A DNA stretch of 64,000 nt from contig NZ_CP070502.1 of the NCBI RefSeq assembly GCF_018309085.1, forward strand, positions 3,914,258-3,978,257, read 5' to 3'. Source of the stretch: Sporosarcina sp. Marseille-Q4063 (lineage in GTDB: Bacteria > Bacillota > Bacilli > Bacillales_A > Planococcaceae). The notes beneath the pieces were generated by a model. The model was not told the origin of the DNA and ran no database searches. It saw only the letters and a list, made by a program, of their open reading frames with translations. This document shows, piece after piece, positions 51,983 through 59,649 of this stretch; position 1 is the stretch's first letter; each line of letters opens with the position of its first letter. The position numbers and the translations under genes are program-made.

Positions 51983-52849
51983 ATGAGTAAGTTTTTTGAG
52001 TCGGTCCAACATTTTTTTGAAGTTGATTTTTCAGGTGTGAAATCATATTTTATTTCATTAGCATTAACGATTGTTATTACTTACCTAGTAATTGTAGCTT
52101 TCAGGAAGATACTGCGACAAATATTCAAACGTACAAGTCTCTTAGAAGAGAAAAAGAAAGAGACGATTGAAAGTGTCGTGAAAAATACCTCAACGTATAT
52201 ATTCGCCATTATTATCCTAATCGCGGCGATTAAGCCGTTTGTTGGTGGATTAAAGGAAGTCGTGTTAGCTGGGGGTATTATTGCCGCTGTTATCGGGTTT
52301 GGTGCGCAAAAACTGATCAATGATTTAATCAGTGGGATTTTCATTATTTTTGAAGGTACGATTAAACGCGGTGACTTTATTCACGTCAACGGTGAACCCG
52401 AAGGCGGGACAGTTGAGGAATTAGGGTTCAGGATTGTGAAAATACGTTTAATTAATGGAAAACTATTGACGATTTCCAATGGTGAAATTCTAAAAATGGT
52501 CAATGGTTCAGTCGAAAAAAGACGTATATTTGAAAGTATTATTGTTTCGTTCAACCAAGATCCTAGCGTTATCAAAGCGTTATTGGAAGAAGTTTGCGAT
52601 GAACTTAATGAGAAACAGCCAGACAAATTGTTAGTGGATAAACTGACTGGTGAATTTGTCGAAGCGTATAAAATTTATGGCTTGCATTCGATCGATACAA
52701 GTCCTTTCGGATACAAGTTTTCCATCGTGGCCACTGTTAATGATATCGATTATTTAGCAGCGGCCATGGAAGCAAAAGAAATATTGGCGCAAAAGCTTTA
52801 TGACAATAAAATAAAAATGGCGGAGCAATTAATTAATAAAGGCTATTAA
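51983..52849 (+). CDS. Small-conductance mechanosensitive channel (MscS family, YkuT-like)
   Basis: A 288-residue channel of the MscS family that opens on membrane tension and protects against osmotic downshock. Three membrane segments (about residues 17-39, 60-83, and the pore helix AGGIIAAVIGFGAQKLINDLISGIFIIFE) are followed by the cytoplasmic beta domain with the FIHVNGEPEGGTVEELGFRIVKIR stretch. AAGGA at 51963-51967 suits TTG 51974 better than ATG 51983, so a start three codons upstream is possible. Confidence 0.9.
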   Translation: MSKFFESVQHFFEVDFSGVKSYFISLALTIVITYLVIVAFRKILRQIFKRTSLLEEKKKETIESVVKNTSTYIFAIIILIAAIKPFVGGLKEVVLAGGIIAAVIGFGAQKLINDLISGIFIIFEGTIKRGDFIHVNGEPEGGTVEELGFRIVKIRLINGKLLTISNGEILKMVNGSVEKRRIFESIIVSFNQDPSVIKALLEEVCDELNEKQPDKLLVDKLTGEFVEAYKIYGLHSIDTSPFGYKFSIVATVNDIDYLAAAMEAKEILAQKLYDNKIKMAEQLINKGY

Positions 52850-52917
52850 TATATCTTTTCCAGACATTCAGCATAGTATCTAATAATGCACAAGGATTCA
52901 AGGAAAGGTGGAAAACA

Positions 52918-53568
52918 ATGTATTACCCATATGTTCAGCAAATGACTTGTCAGCAAAAACGAGTAATGACGGTTATTGGAATTGGAAGCTTTTCAATTAC
53001 ACCTGATACCGTTCAGATACAATTGGAAGTAAGAACGGAAAGTAAGCAATTGAGTCAGGCGCAACAGGAAAATGCCGATTTGATGAGTCAAGTTATTGAG
53101 TCACTCCTAGAATTAGGCATCGCCAGAGAAGATATACAAACTGTTTCATATAATATATCCCCGCAATACGACTATGTTGAAGGACAACAGATTTTTAGAG
53201 GGTACGAAGTAATAAATTCCATCAATGTAACAATTAAAAACATTGAACAAGCGGGAACTATTATTGATACAGCTGTTCGAAATGGTGTTAATCAGGTTTC
53301 GAATATTAGGTTTACAGTTGAAAACGAACAAATTCCTTACCAAGAAGCTTTAAGTTTAGCATTGAAAAATGCATTAGCAAAAGCACAAACAATCGCAAAT
53401 ACAATTCAACTAAAACTTGATCCACATCCAATCAAAATTGTAGAAACAATGAAAGAAGAGCCTATTTTGTTTCGAAGTTTTGCGGCGAATGAAATGAGAG
53501 CAACCACGCCGATTGAACCAGGGCAAATAGATATCAAAGCTACAGTAGAGGTGCAATTTCAGTATTGA
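52918..53568 (+). CDS. SIMPL (DUF541) domain protein
   Basis: A 216-residue protein. MTVIGIGSFSITPDTVQIQLEVRTESKQ and SYNISPQYDYVEGQQIFRGYEVINSINVTI are the conserved SIMPL parts. Related proteins are periplasmic or associated with interleukin-1 receptor kinase in animals; in bacteria the role is unclear. No signal peptide is present here, so a cytoplasmic or spore location is possible. GGAAAGGTGG precedes ATG 52918. Confidence 0.85.
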   Translation: MYYPYVQQMTCQQKRVMTVIGIGSFSITPDTVQIQLEVRTESKQLSQAQQENADLMSQVIESLLELGIAREDIQTVSYNISPQYDYVEGQQIFRGYEVINSINVTIKNIEQAGTIIDTAVRNGVNQVSNIRFTVENEQIPYQEALSLALKNALAKAQTIANTIQLKLDPHPIKIVETMKEEPILFRSFAANEMRATTPIEPGQIDIKATVEVQFQY

Positions 53569-53573
53569 CATTT

Positions 53574-53610
53574 ATAACGCCATTTCAATTATTGAAGTGG
53601 CGTTATTTAT
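53574..53610 (+). terminator. Terminator after the SIMPL gene
   Basis: ATAACGCCATTTCAAT pairs with ATTGAAGTGGCGTTAT (one G-U), followed by TTATT. Confidence 0.8.
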
Positions 53611-53734
53611 TCATGCGGAATTGACAGAACCTTCACCGTTGGCGTAATCTTAAATCATAGACTTTTAGTTTAATCAATTAATGAATGAATAGCCAATCAT
53701 TTTTATTAATGTACTTTATTATGGAGGGGTTTTA

Positions 53735-54883
53735 ATGGGGAAATATCGGTTTGAAACAGAAGAACACATCATGTTTCGGGATTCGCTTCGAAAATTTCTT
53801 GAAAAAGAGGCGCATCCATTCTATGACAAATGGGAGAAAGAACGGATGATCCCGATTTCATTTTGGAAAAAGCTTGGGGAAATGGGGTTCCTTTGTCCAC
53901 AAATAGATGAGGAATACGGCGGACTTGGTCTCGATTTTAGTTTTGGTGTCATTGTTAATGAAGAGCTTGAACGTGTAGGAACAAGCTTGGTCGGTGTCGG
54001 CTTGCATAATGATATCGTTGTGCCTTATATTGAATCATTTGGCTCGGAAGAACAGAAGAAGCGTTGGCTGCCAGGTTGTCTTACCGCTGATGTTATTACT
54101 GGGATTGCAATGACAGAACCGGGAACAGGATCTGATTTAGCAAACGTTCAAACGACAGCAGTCCGAGATGGGGATCATTATGTTGTCAATGGTCAAAAGA
54201 CTTTTATTACGAATGGGATCAACGGCAATCTTTTTCTCATCGTCGTAAAAACAGATCCCAAAGCAGAACCGAAACATCGTGGAATTAGCTTGCTTGTAGT
54301 TGAGGACGGAACACATGGATTTACAAAAGGCCGTAAACTAGATAAGGTCGGACTTCATGCACAAGATACTGCCGAACTGTTTTTTGAGGATGCCCGGGTA
54401 CCTGCAGCTAATCTGCTTGGTGAAGAAGGGAAAGGTTTTTCCTACTTGATGGAAAAACTTCAGCAAGAACGACTTGTTGTCGCAATCGGTGCTCAAATCG
54501 CATCGGAAGATATGCTGGAAATGACAATTGATTATGTTACATCACGTAAAGCATTTGGAAAGCCGGTATCTTCATTCCAAAATACGCAGTTCAAAATAGC
54601 TGAAATGGCGACAAAAGTAGAGCTAGGAAAATCGTTTCTTGAGTCGCTAATCGAAGACCATATTGCCGGAAAAGATGTTGTTACCAAGGTTTCGATGGCT
54701 AAATACTGGCTCACTGAAACTGCACGAGATATTTCGGTTGAATGTATGCAGTTGTATGGCGGATATGGCTATATGGAAGAGTATAAGATTGCTAGACGTT
54801 ATCGGGATATCCCAGTGGCATCGATTTATGCCGGTACGAATGAAATAATGAAAGTGATTATCGCGAAAAATATGGGATTCTAA
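53735..54883 (+). CDS. Acyl-CoA dehydrogenase
   Basis: An FAD enzyme of 382 residues that introduces a trans-2 double bond in acyl-CoA. The signatures are AMTEPGTGSDLANV near residue 128, LFLIVVKTD (linker), KIAEMATKVELGK, and the C-terminal QLYGGYGYMEEYKIARRYRDIPVASIYAGTNEIMK with the FAD-binding and catalytic-base region. ATG 53735 follows GGAGGGG. It stands next to a phosphatase gene, not in a complete beta-oxidation operon. The chain length is unknown. Confidence 0.92.
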   Translation: MGKYRFETEEHIMFRDSLRKFLEKEAHPFYDKWEKERMIPISFWKKLGEMGFLCPQIDEEYGGLGLDFSFGVIVNEELERVGTSLVGVGLHNDIVVPYIESFGSEEQKKRWLPGCLTADVITGIAMTEPGTGSDLANVQTTAVRDGDHYVVNGQKTFITNGINGNLFLIVVKTDPKAEPKHRGISLLVVEDGTHGFTKGRKLDKVGLHAQDTAELFFEDARVPAANLLGEEGKGFSYLMEKLQQERLVVAIGAQIASEDMLEMTIDYVTSRKAFGKPVSSFQNTQFKIAEMATKVELGKSFLESLIEDHIAGKDVVTKVSMAKYWLTETARDISVECMQLYGGYGYMEEYKIARRYRDIPVASIYAGTNEIMKVIIAKNMGF

Positions 54884-54905
54884 TTGTTAAAAGGGGAGAA
54901 TTGTT

Positions 54906-55499
54906 TTGGGGGAATCAATAACGACAAGTATCTATATGATTCGACATGCTGAATCGCCTTTCATTTTTGGTGAAGAAAGAACTCGAAAACTATCAAAAGA
55001 TGGGGAAATTGAGGCCGAAAAAGTAGCTGAACTTATGCTTAGTGATAAAATCGATGTAATTGTTTCGAGCCCCTTTGCTAGAGCAATTAAAACGATTGAG
55101 GAAATTGCAACGACACAAAATTTAGAAATCAAGCTGTATGAGGAATTAAGGGAAAGGCTTATAAAAGGAGATTATCAATTGGCATGGGAAGAGGTTGAAC
55201 CAGCGATAAAGAAGTCTTTCGAGGATAAGGATTATTGTTTACCAGGCGGCGAGACAACTAGACAAGCGCAGGAGCGTGCGGTTCCCATTATAAAACAGTT
55301 ACTAAAAGAATATGAAGGGAAAAGTATCGTTATAGGTACCCACGGAAATATAATGACGATAATTATGAATTATTTTGATGAGCAATACGGATATGATTTT
55401 TGGGCAAGCACGTCAAAACCTGATATCTATCAGTTGATATTTATCGATGGTGAATTAACAGAAGTAAAGAGAACATGGGAGCCTAAAGATGCAACATAA
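54906..55499 (+). CDS. Histidine phosphatase family protein
   Basis: A phosphoglycerate-mutase-like phosphatase of 197 residues. The N-terminal box reads MIRHAESPF (catalytic His in RHA), the second Arg is in SSPFARAIKT, and the C-terminal His in IGTHGNIM. TTG 54906 follows AAGGGGAG 8 bases before. It overlaps the following gene by 11 bases. The phosphorylated substrate is unknown. Confidence 0.88.
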   Translation: MGESITTSIYMIRHAESPFIFGEERTRKLSKDGEIEAEKVAELMLSDKIDVIVSSPFARAIKTIEEIATTQNLEIKLYEELRERLIKGDYQLAWEEVEPAIKKSFEDKDYCLPGGETTRQAQERAVPIIKQLLKEYEGKSIVIGTHGNIMTIIMNYFDEQYGYDFWASTSKPDIYQLIFIDGELTEVKRTWEPKDAT

Positions 55500-56025
55500 A
55501 AAACATGCATTGGTCATTGGCGGAACAGGTATGCTCTCCAATGTTTGCATAGCCCTTGCGCGAAAAGGTAATATTGTATCAATCATTGGACGTACAAAAT
55601 CAAAGTTTCAACGAATAATTTCGGAAAGTCCTGTGGATTCTATTTTCCCGATATTAGTCGATTATAATTCTAGCGAAGTGATTAATGAAGTGGAGAAAGT
55701 AATCGAGGAGAAGGGTTCATTTGATCTTATTGTAAGTTGGACGCCAAATTACAATCAACTTGAGCGGATTTGTGAAATGAATAGCGGGATTGATAAATTT
55801 CGTTTATTTCATGTGAAGGGAAGCCGTCGTTATTTTAAGGATGATAAAATACGAGTTCCAGACAATTGTAATTACCGCGAAGTCTTTTTAGGTTTTATTA
55901 TCGAAGATGATCGTTCCAGATGGCTCACACATGATGAAATTTCAACTGGCGTAATTAACCAAATTGATACTGATCAAGTTACAGGGGTTGTTGGGAAAAT
56001 CGAGCCGTACGAATTAAGACCTTGA
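55489..56025 (+). CDS. Short Rossmann-fold (SDR-like) protein
   Basis: A 178-residue protein with a dinucleotide-binding start (LVIGGTGMLSNVCIALARKG, i.e. GGTGMLS near residue 11-17). No YxxxK catalytic pair is visible, so it is an atypical or incomplete SDR-like family member. The genes are coupled: ATG 55489 lies inside the phosphatase gene. Function unknown. Confidence 0.72.
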   Translation: MQHKKHALVIGGTGMLSNVCIALARKGNIVSIIGRTKSKFQRIISESPVDSIFPILVDYNSSEVINEVEKVIEEKGSFDLIVSWTPNYNQLERICEMNSGIDKFRLFHVKGSRRYFKDDKIRVPDNCNYREVFLGFIIEDDRSRWLTHDEISTGVINQIDTDQVTGVVGKIEPYELRP

Positions 56026-56095
56026 TGATTTTTTGAAACTATTTCGTCAATTCGTCGTATAGTAAGTATCATCTTTTTGACGAGGAGGATTTTAA

Positions 56096-56293
56096 ATGAA
56101 TGAACTAAGTAATCGTGAACAATCTTTGGAAGCAGAAATAGGCGCATTGAAAACTCGTATGGATCAGATGGAAAAAGAAATGCAGGAATTGGAATTCCTA
56201 GCACCTAGACCAATAATTTCCTCTGCTCAATTTGGACAGATTGGGACATTCATATTAGGCGCCATCGTCTTGATCGGGATATTCTGGCTGTGA
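56096..56293 (+). CDS. Small coiled-coil membrane protein
   Basis: A 65-residue protein. The first 35 residues form a coiled coil (EQSLEAEIGALKTRMDQMEK...), followed by a short linker and one C-terminal membrane helix (FGQIGTFILGAIVLIGIFWL). GAGGAGG precedes ATG 56096. Tail-anchored topology is likely. Function unknown. Confidence 0.7.
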   Translation: MNELSNREQSLEAEIGALKTRMDQMEKEMQELEFLAPRPIISSAQFGQIGTFILGAIVLIGIFWL

Positions 56294-56324
56294 AAAATAA
56301 TCGGATGGGAAAATGTGAAAGAAG

Positions 56325-56360
56325 GAAGGAGGGGAGAAGGTAACTATCTTTCCTCCTTTT
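56325..56360 (+). terminator. Terminator-like stem
   Basis: AAGGAGG pairs with CCTCCTT (56326-56332 and 56352-56358 approximately), followed by TTTGG. Confidence 0.6.
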
Positions 56361-56413
56361 TGGTATGCTAGATTCCTATAATGGAAATAGTTTTGTGTAA
56401 AGGAGTCATTTCA

Positions 56414-57169
56414 ATGAAATTAGTATCATGGAATGTTAATGGATTAAGAGCTTGTGTACGAAAAGGGTTTTTGGAGTACTTTGAAGAAGTAGATGCTGAT
56501 ATCTTTTCTGTTCAAGAGATAAAGTTGCAAGAAGGGCAAATCGATTTGCAACTAGAAGGTTATTATCAGTATTGGAATTACGCAGTTAAAAAAGGGTATT
56601 CCGGAACAGCGGTGTTTACAAAAGTCGAACCGCTATCCGTGAGGTATGGAATAGGTGATTCAAACGAAGAAGAGGAAGGTCGTATTTTGACCTTGGAGTT
56701 TTCGGATTTTTACTTAGTGAATGTATATGCCCCAAATGCTCAACGTAGTTTAGCACGATTGCCATTTCGATTGGAATGGGAAGAGAAGATGCGTGATTAT
56801 CTGACGACGTTAGACAAAGATAAACCGGTCATTTTTTGTGGAGATCTGAATGTCGCACATGAAGAGATTGATATTCGGAACGTTAAATCGAATATCGGTA
56901 ATTCAGGATTTACCGTTGAAGAACGCGGAAAAATGACGCAATTATTGGCGGAAGGATTCACGGATACATATCGATATTTTTATCCAGAACAAGAAGGCGC
57001 GTATACTTGGTGGTCTTACATGAGCAAGGTGAGAGAACGCAATATTGGCTGGCGGATTGATTACTTTATTACATCGAATCGTCTGCAACCATTACTGAAA
57101 GATGCGGCAATCCATGCGGATGTTCTCGGAAGTGATCATTGTCCGATTGTGTTGGAAGTGAATTTATAG
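56414..57169 (+). CDS. exoA: Exodeoxyribonuclease III / AP endonuclease (ExoA)
   Basis: A 251-residue base-excision repair enzyme of the exonuclease III family. It cleaves 5' of abasic sites and has 3'-5' exonuclease activity. Motifs are WNVNGLRACV, QEIKLQEGQ (catalytic Glu), VNVYAPNA, FCGDLNVAHEEIDIRN (Asp/Asn), WRIDYFITS and GSDHCPIVLEV (catalytic His). ATG 56414 has AAAGGAG upstream. The length is the norm for ExoA of Bacillus. Confidence 0.95.
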   Translation: MKLVSWNVNGLRACVRKGFLEYFEEVDADIFSVQEIKLQEGQIDLQLEGYYQYWNYAVKKGYSGTAVFTKVEPLSVRYGIGDSNEEEEGRILTLEFSDFYLVNVYAPNAQRSLARLPFRLEWEEKMRDYLTTLDKDKPVIFCGDLNVAHEEIDIRNVKSNIGNSGFTVEERGKMTQLLAEGFTDTYRYFYPEQEGAYTWWSYMSKVRERNIGWRIDYFITSNRLQPLLKDAAIHADVLGSDHCPIVLEVNL

Positions 57170-57186
57170 GGAAAGGTGATTCTATT

Positions 57187-57660
57187 ATGATTGCAGATAT
57201 TAAAAAAGTAGAAGATGGCTATTTAGTAAAATGGGAACGAACTTTGAACCATTCAGTTGAAGCTGTATGGGCAATGCTCACGGATAATAGTAAGTTGGGA
57301 AAATGGTTCGAGGAACTCCGTGCAGGGGATCTTCGTAAAGGCGGTTTTATGAAGTTTTATGTTCCAGATTTTATGGATGAAGAATTAGAAATCATGGAAT
57401 ATAAACCGAACTCTGTATTGGAGTTTGATTGGTTCGGTGATGTTATTCGCTTTGAACTCCATCCGAAAAGCGAAGGTTGCGCTTTAGTTTTATTGGAAAA
57501 AGTGAAGACGATAACCGAGCAAACCAAAAAAGATCTTGCTGGATGGCATGTATGTTTAGATGTTATCATCGCTTTACTGGACGTGGAGCCGATCCAAAGA
57601 GAAGATGAATGGAAACATTGGCATGAAAAATACACTGAAAAACTTGAAGAATTCGAGTGA
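57187..57660 (+). CDS. SRPBCC/AHSA1-like protein
   Basis: A 157-residue START-like protein. The pattern WERTLNHSVEAVWAMLTDNSKLGKWF and the DWFGDVIRFELHP strand are typical of the AHSA1/YndB group, which binds hydrophobic ligands in a helix-grip fold. AAAGGTGAT precedes ATG 57187. It lies 17 bases after exoA and is followed by its own terminator. Ligand unknown. Confidence 0.87.
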   Translation: MIADIKKVEDGYLVKWERTLNHSVEAVWAMLTDNSKLGKWFEELRAGDLRKGGFMKFYVPDFMDEELEIMEYKPNSVLEFDWFGDVIRFELHPKSEGCALVLLEKVKTITEQTKKDLAGWHVCLDVIIALLDVEPIQREDEWKHWHEKYTEKLEEFE

Positions 57661-57666
57661 CAATAG

Positions 57667-57707
57667 AGGAGAGCATCACCATTAAATGGGGATGTTCTCT
57701 TTTTAGT
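57667..57707 (+). terminator. Terminator after the SRPBCC gene
   Basis: GAGAGCATC pairs with GATGTTCTC (one G-U), with an inner ACC/GGT-like part, then TTTTTAG. Confidence 0.8.
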
Positions 57708-57767
57708 TTTGTATAACTATTCCCTTCAACGGTTAGATTAATTATGCAATAAGGTTGAGAAAGGAAG

Positions 57768-58217
57768 ATGGCTTTGAAGAAGAAATATACTGTCTTATAT
57801 ATTGTATTACTTTGTTCTTTATTGATAGTAGGTGCGTGTAGTAACCGGAATATAGTTACGAATGCAGCGGAAGAAAAAGACGAGGAATCTTTAGGAAGCA
57901 AGTATGGATTCACATTTTTAGATTTAAGTGCCGATACGAATGAAATGAAAGAAGCGCTTAAAGTCACTTATGATGAGAAAAAAGATAAGACTGAAGCGAT
58001 GTATGAAAATAAAATAGATGGCTATTATTTGCATGGCAATGCTGCAATGGAGAAACTTGATGAAATATTCGAAGAGCTTGAACTAGATCCTGAAATGGAT
58101 GATACAGATATGATAAAGAAAGCCTCAGAGGCTTTTGAAATTAACGATTATAAAAGTCTGAAATTAGATGTAAAATATAAAGGGTTTGACACTAAAAAGT
58201 TAAAAATGACTAAGTGA
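57768..58217 (+). CDS. Small lipoprotein, YusW-like
   Basis: A 149-residue lipoprotein with a signal peptide ending VGAC (Cys near residue 24). The mature part is acidic, with repeats of the type ALKVTYDEKKDKTEAMYENKIDG and YKSLKLDVKYKGFD, reminiscent of the YusW-like family. Function unknown. GAGAAAGGAAG precedes ATG 57768. Confidence 0.65.
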   Translation: MALKKKYTVLYIVLLCSLLIVGACSNRNIVTNAAEEKDEESLGSKYGFTFLDLSADTNEMKEALKVTYDEKKDKTEAMYENKIDGYYLHGNAAMEKLDEIFEELELDPEMDDTDMIKKASEAFEINDYKSLKLDVKYKGFDTKKLKMTK

Positions 58218-58226
58218 ATAAATTAT

Positions 58227-58262
58227 AAAAGGGCTTTCCCCCCTTGTGAGATAGCCCTTTTG
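58227..58262. terminator. Bidirectional terminator
   Basis: AAAAGGGCT (58227-58235) pairs with AGCCCTTTT (58253-58261). Both convergent genes end here. Confidence 0.85.
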
Positions 58263-58270
58263 GAAGATTC

Positions 58271-59308
58271 TTATTCAGCTGTTACCTTTAGTATGGCGAT
58301 TGCACCTTTATCAGCGTGTTTGAATTGGTGAGTTAATATTGGGTAATTTCCTTCCTCAGTCACCACAAATTCTACTACAGCGCCGCCGCTAGCTGGTAAC
58401 ATGATTGTCTGCATTCCTTTTAAGACATTGGCTGGATTGCCATCTACATAGACATCTTCCATAATTGATCCGACAACATGGAATGAGCTAACCTCGTTTG
58501 GTCCCATATTATTGATATACAATCGAATTCTTTCTCCAACTTTCGCTTCTAGTGGTTCATCCTTCAGGCTAAAAGTATCTCCGTTTGTGTTTCGATCTCC
58601 CTCGTTCAAAGCTTTTGTTGATAGAACAACATGTTCTGGTTCTGCATTAAGAAAGGCATCATGGTCATTGTATTTATACCATTCGTTTTGAATCATTACA
58701 AATTCACGGTCAACTAGGTTGTCTGTTGGATAACCATCTGTTGGTTTTACGATAATAACGCCGTGCATGCCGTTTGCGATATGGGAAAGAATTGGATCCG
58801 TGCCGCAGTGGTACATGAATACACCGGGAAAGTTCGCTGGATACGTAAACGTTCCGTCTTCATTTGGCATAATATCAGCAAAGTTTTTAGATGGTGCTGT
58901 GTGCACCGCATGCAAATCGATACTATGCGGAATTGCAGGGTCAATATTTACTAATTTGAAGTTTATTGTGTCACCTTGGTTTACAACAACTAATGGACCA
59001 GGCGCTTCGCCGTTAAACGTCCATGCTTTATACATTTTTCCTTTTGCAATTTCAATATCCGTGATTTGGGCAGTCATTTCAACATTCACTTCATGGTCGC
59101 CAACACGCTCAACTTTTAATGGAACTGGTTCTTGATTTAAATCTTTGTGTGGCCCAAACACTTCAACGACTTCAGCGACTTCTTCAGTTTTTGATGTTGC
59201 AGCTACATTTGAATTTTCTTTGCTAGTATCAACTGATGCATCCCCACAACCTGCCAACAACACCGCGACTAAAACTCCCGACAAACCAACTGCAAATAAC
59301 TTTTTCAT
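58271..59308 (-). CDS. nirK: Copper-containing nitrite reductase NirK (lipoprotein)
   Basis: A 345-residue copper enzyme that reduces nitrite to NO outside the membrane. The signal peptide ends with LLAGC (Cys21), so it is a lipoprotein, as expected in Gram-positive denitrifiers. Two cupredoxin domains are seen. The ligands can be assigned by comparison: type 1 copper by His128, Cys168, His176 and Met181; type 2 by His133, His167 and His327. The catalytic Asp131 (in HSIDLH) and His277 (SFHVVG) are present, so the site looks intact. GGAGG precedes the ATG. No nos, nor or nar genes are nearby. A perfect Fnr box lies upstream. Confidence 0.93.
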   Translation of the reverse strand: MKKLFAVGLSGVLVAVLLAGCGDASVDTSKENSNVAATSKTEEVAEVVEVFGPHKDLNQEPVPLKVERVGDHEVNVEMTAQITDIEIAKGKMYKAWTFNGEAPGPLVVVNQGDTINFKLVNIDPAIPHSIDLHAVHTAPSKNFADIMPNEDGTFTYPANFPGVFMYHCGTDPILSHIANGMHGVIIVKPTDGYPTDNLVDREFVMIQNEWYKYNDHDAFLNAEPEHVVLSTKALNEGDRNTNGDTFSLKDEPLEAKVGERIRLYINNMGPNEVSSFHVVGSIMEDVYVDGNPANVLKGMQTIMLPASGGAVVEFVVTEEGNYPILTHQFKHADKGAIAILKVTAE

Positions 59309-59351
59309 TTTTCTTGCCTCCTTTTTGTTTTAGGACTCTTTTACTACTTTT

Positions 59352-59395
59352 AGTATATGAATAAAGTCAACTGTAGATTGTGATATTAATCACAA
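59352..59395 (-). promoter_or_regulatory. nirK promoter with Fnr box at about -41.5
   Basis: A perfect palindrome TTGTGATATTAATCACAA (59378-59395) matches the TGTGA-N6-TCACA Fnr/Crp consensus. On the minus strand TATACT (59352-59357) forms the -10. A start near 59345 would put the box centre about 41.5 bases upstream, the typical class II activation distance. Low oxygen would induce nirK through Fnr. Confidence 0.88.
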
Positions 59396-59649
59396 AGTAT
59401 GTTGATGTCATAGAGTATTCACAATGAAGGGATTTCCCTAGGGTTTGAATAAAAAAATAAAGTTTCGACGGAAGATTGTAAATTGAGTGAAGTTTGTTAC
59501 TATGTAAGTAGACAGAGAAAAAAGGACCAAAAAAGAAGGGGTGAATCAAGAACGAAGTTAAAGATTATAGGCTAAATGCCTAGATTTTACATTTTTGCAA
59601 TTCATGTGGTTATTCATAGTAAAACAAAAAGAAAGGGTGATGAGTAAAT
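59396..59649 (+). promoter_or_regulatory. Intergenic stretch before the SGNH hydrolase; weak promoter candidate
   Basis: This 254-base stretch holds no gene. TTGTAA (59477-59482) and TACTAT (59499-59504) are 16 bases apart and could be a promoter for the hydrolase gene. A short palindrome TAGGCtaaatGCCTA occurs near 59568-59582. Otherwise I see nothing convincing. Confidence 0.35.
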
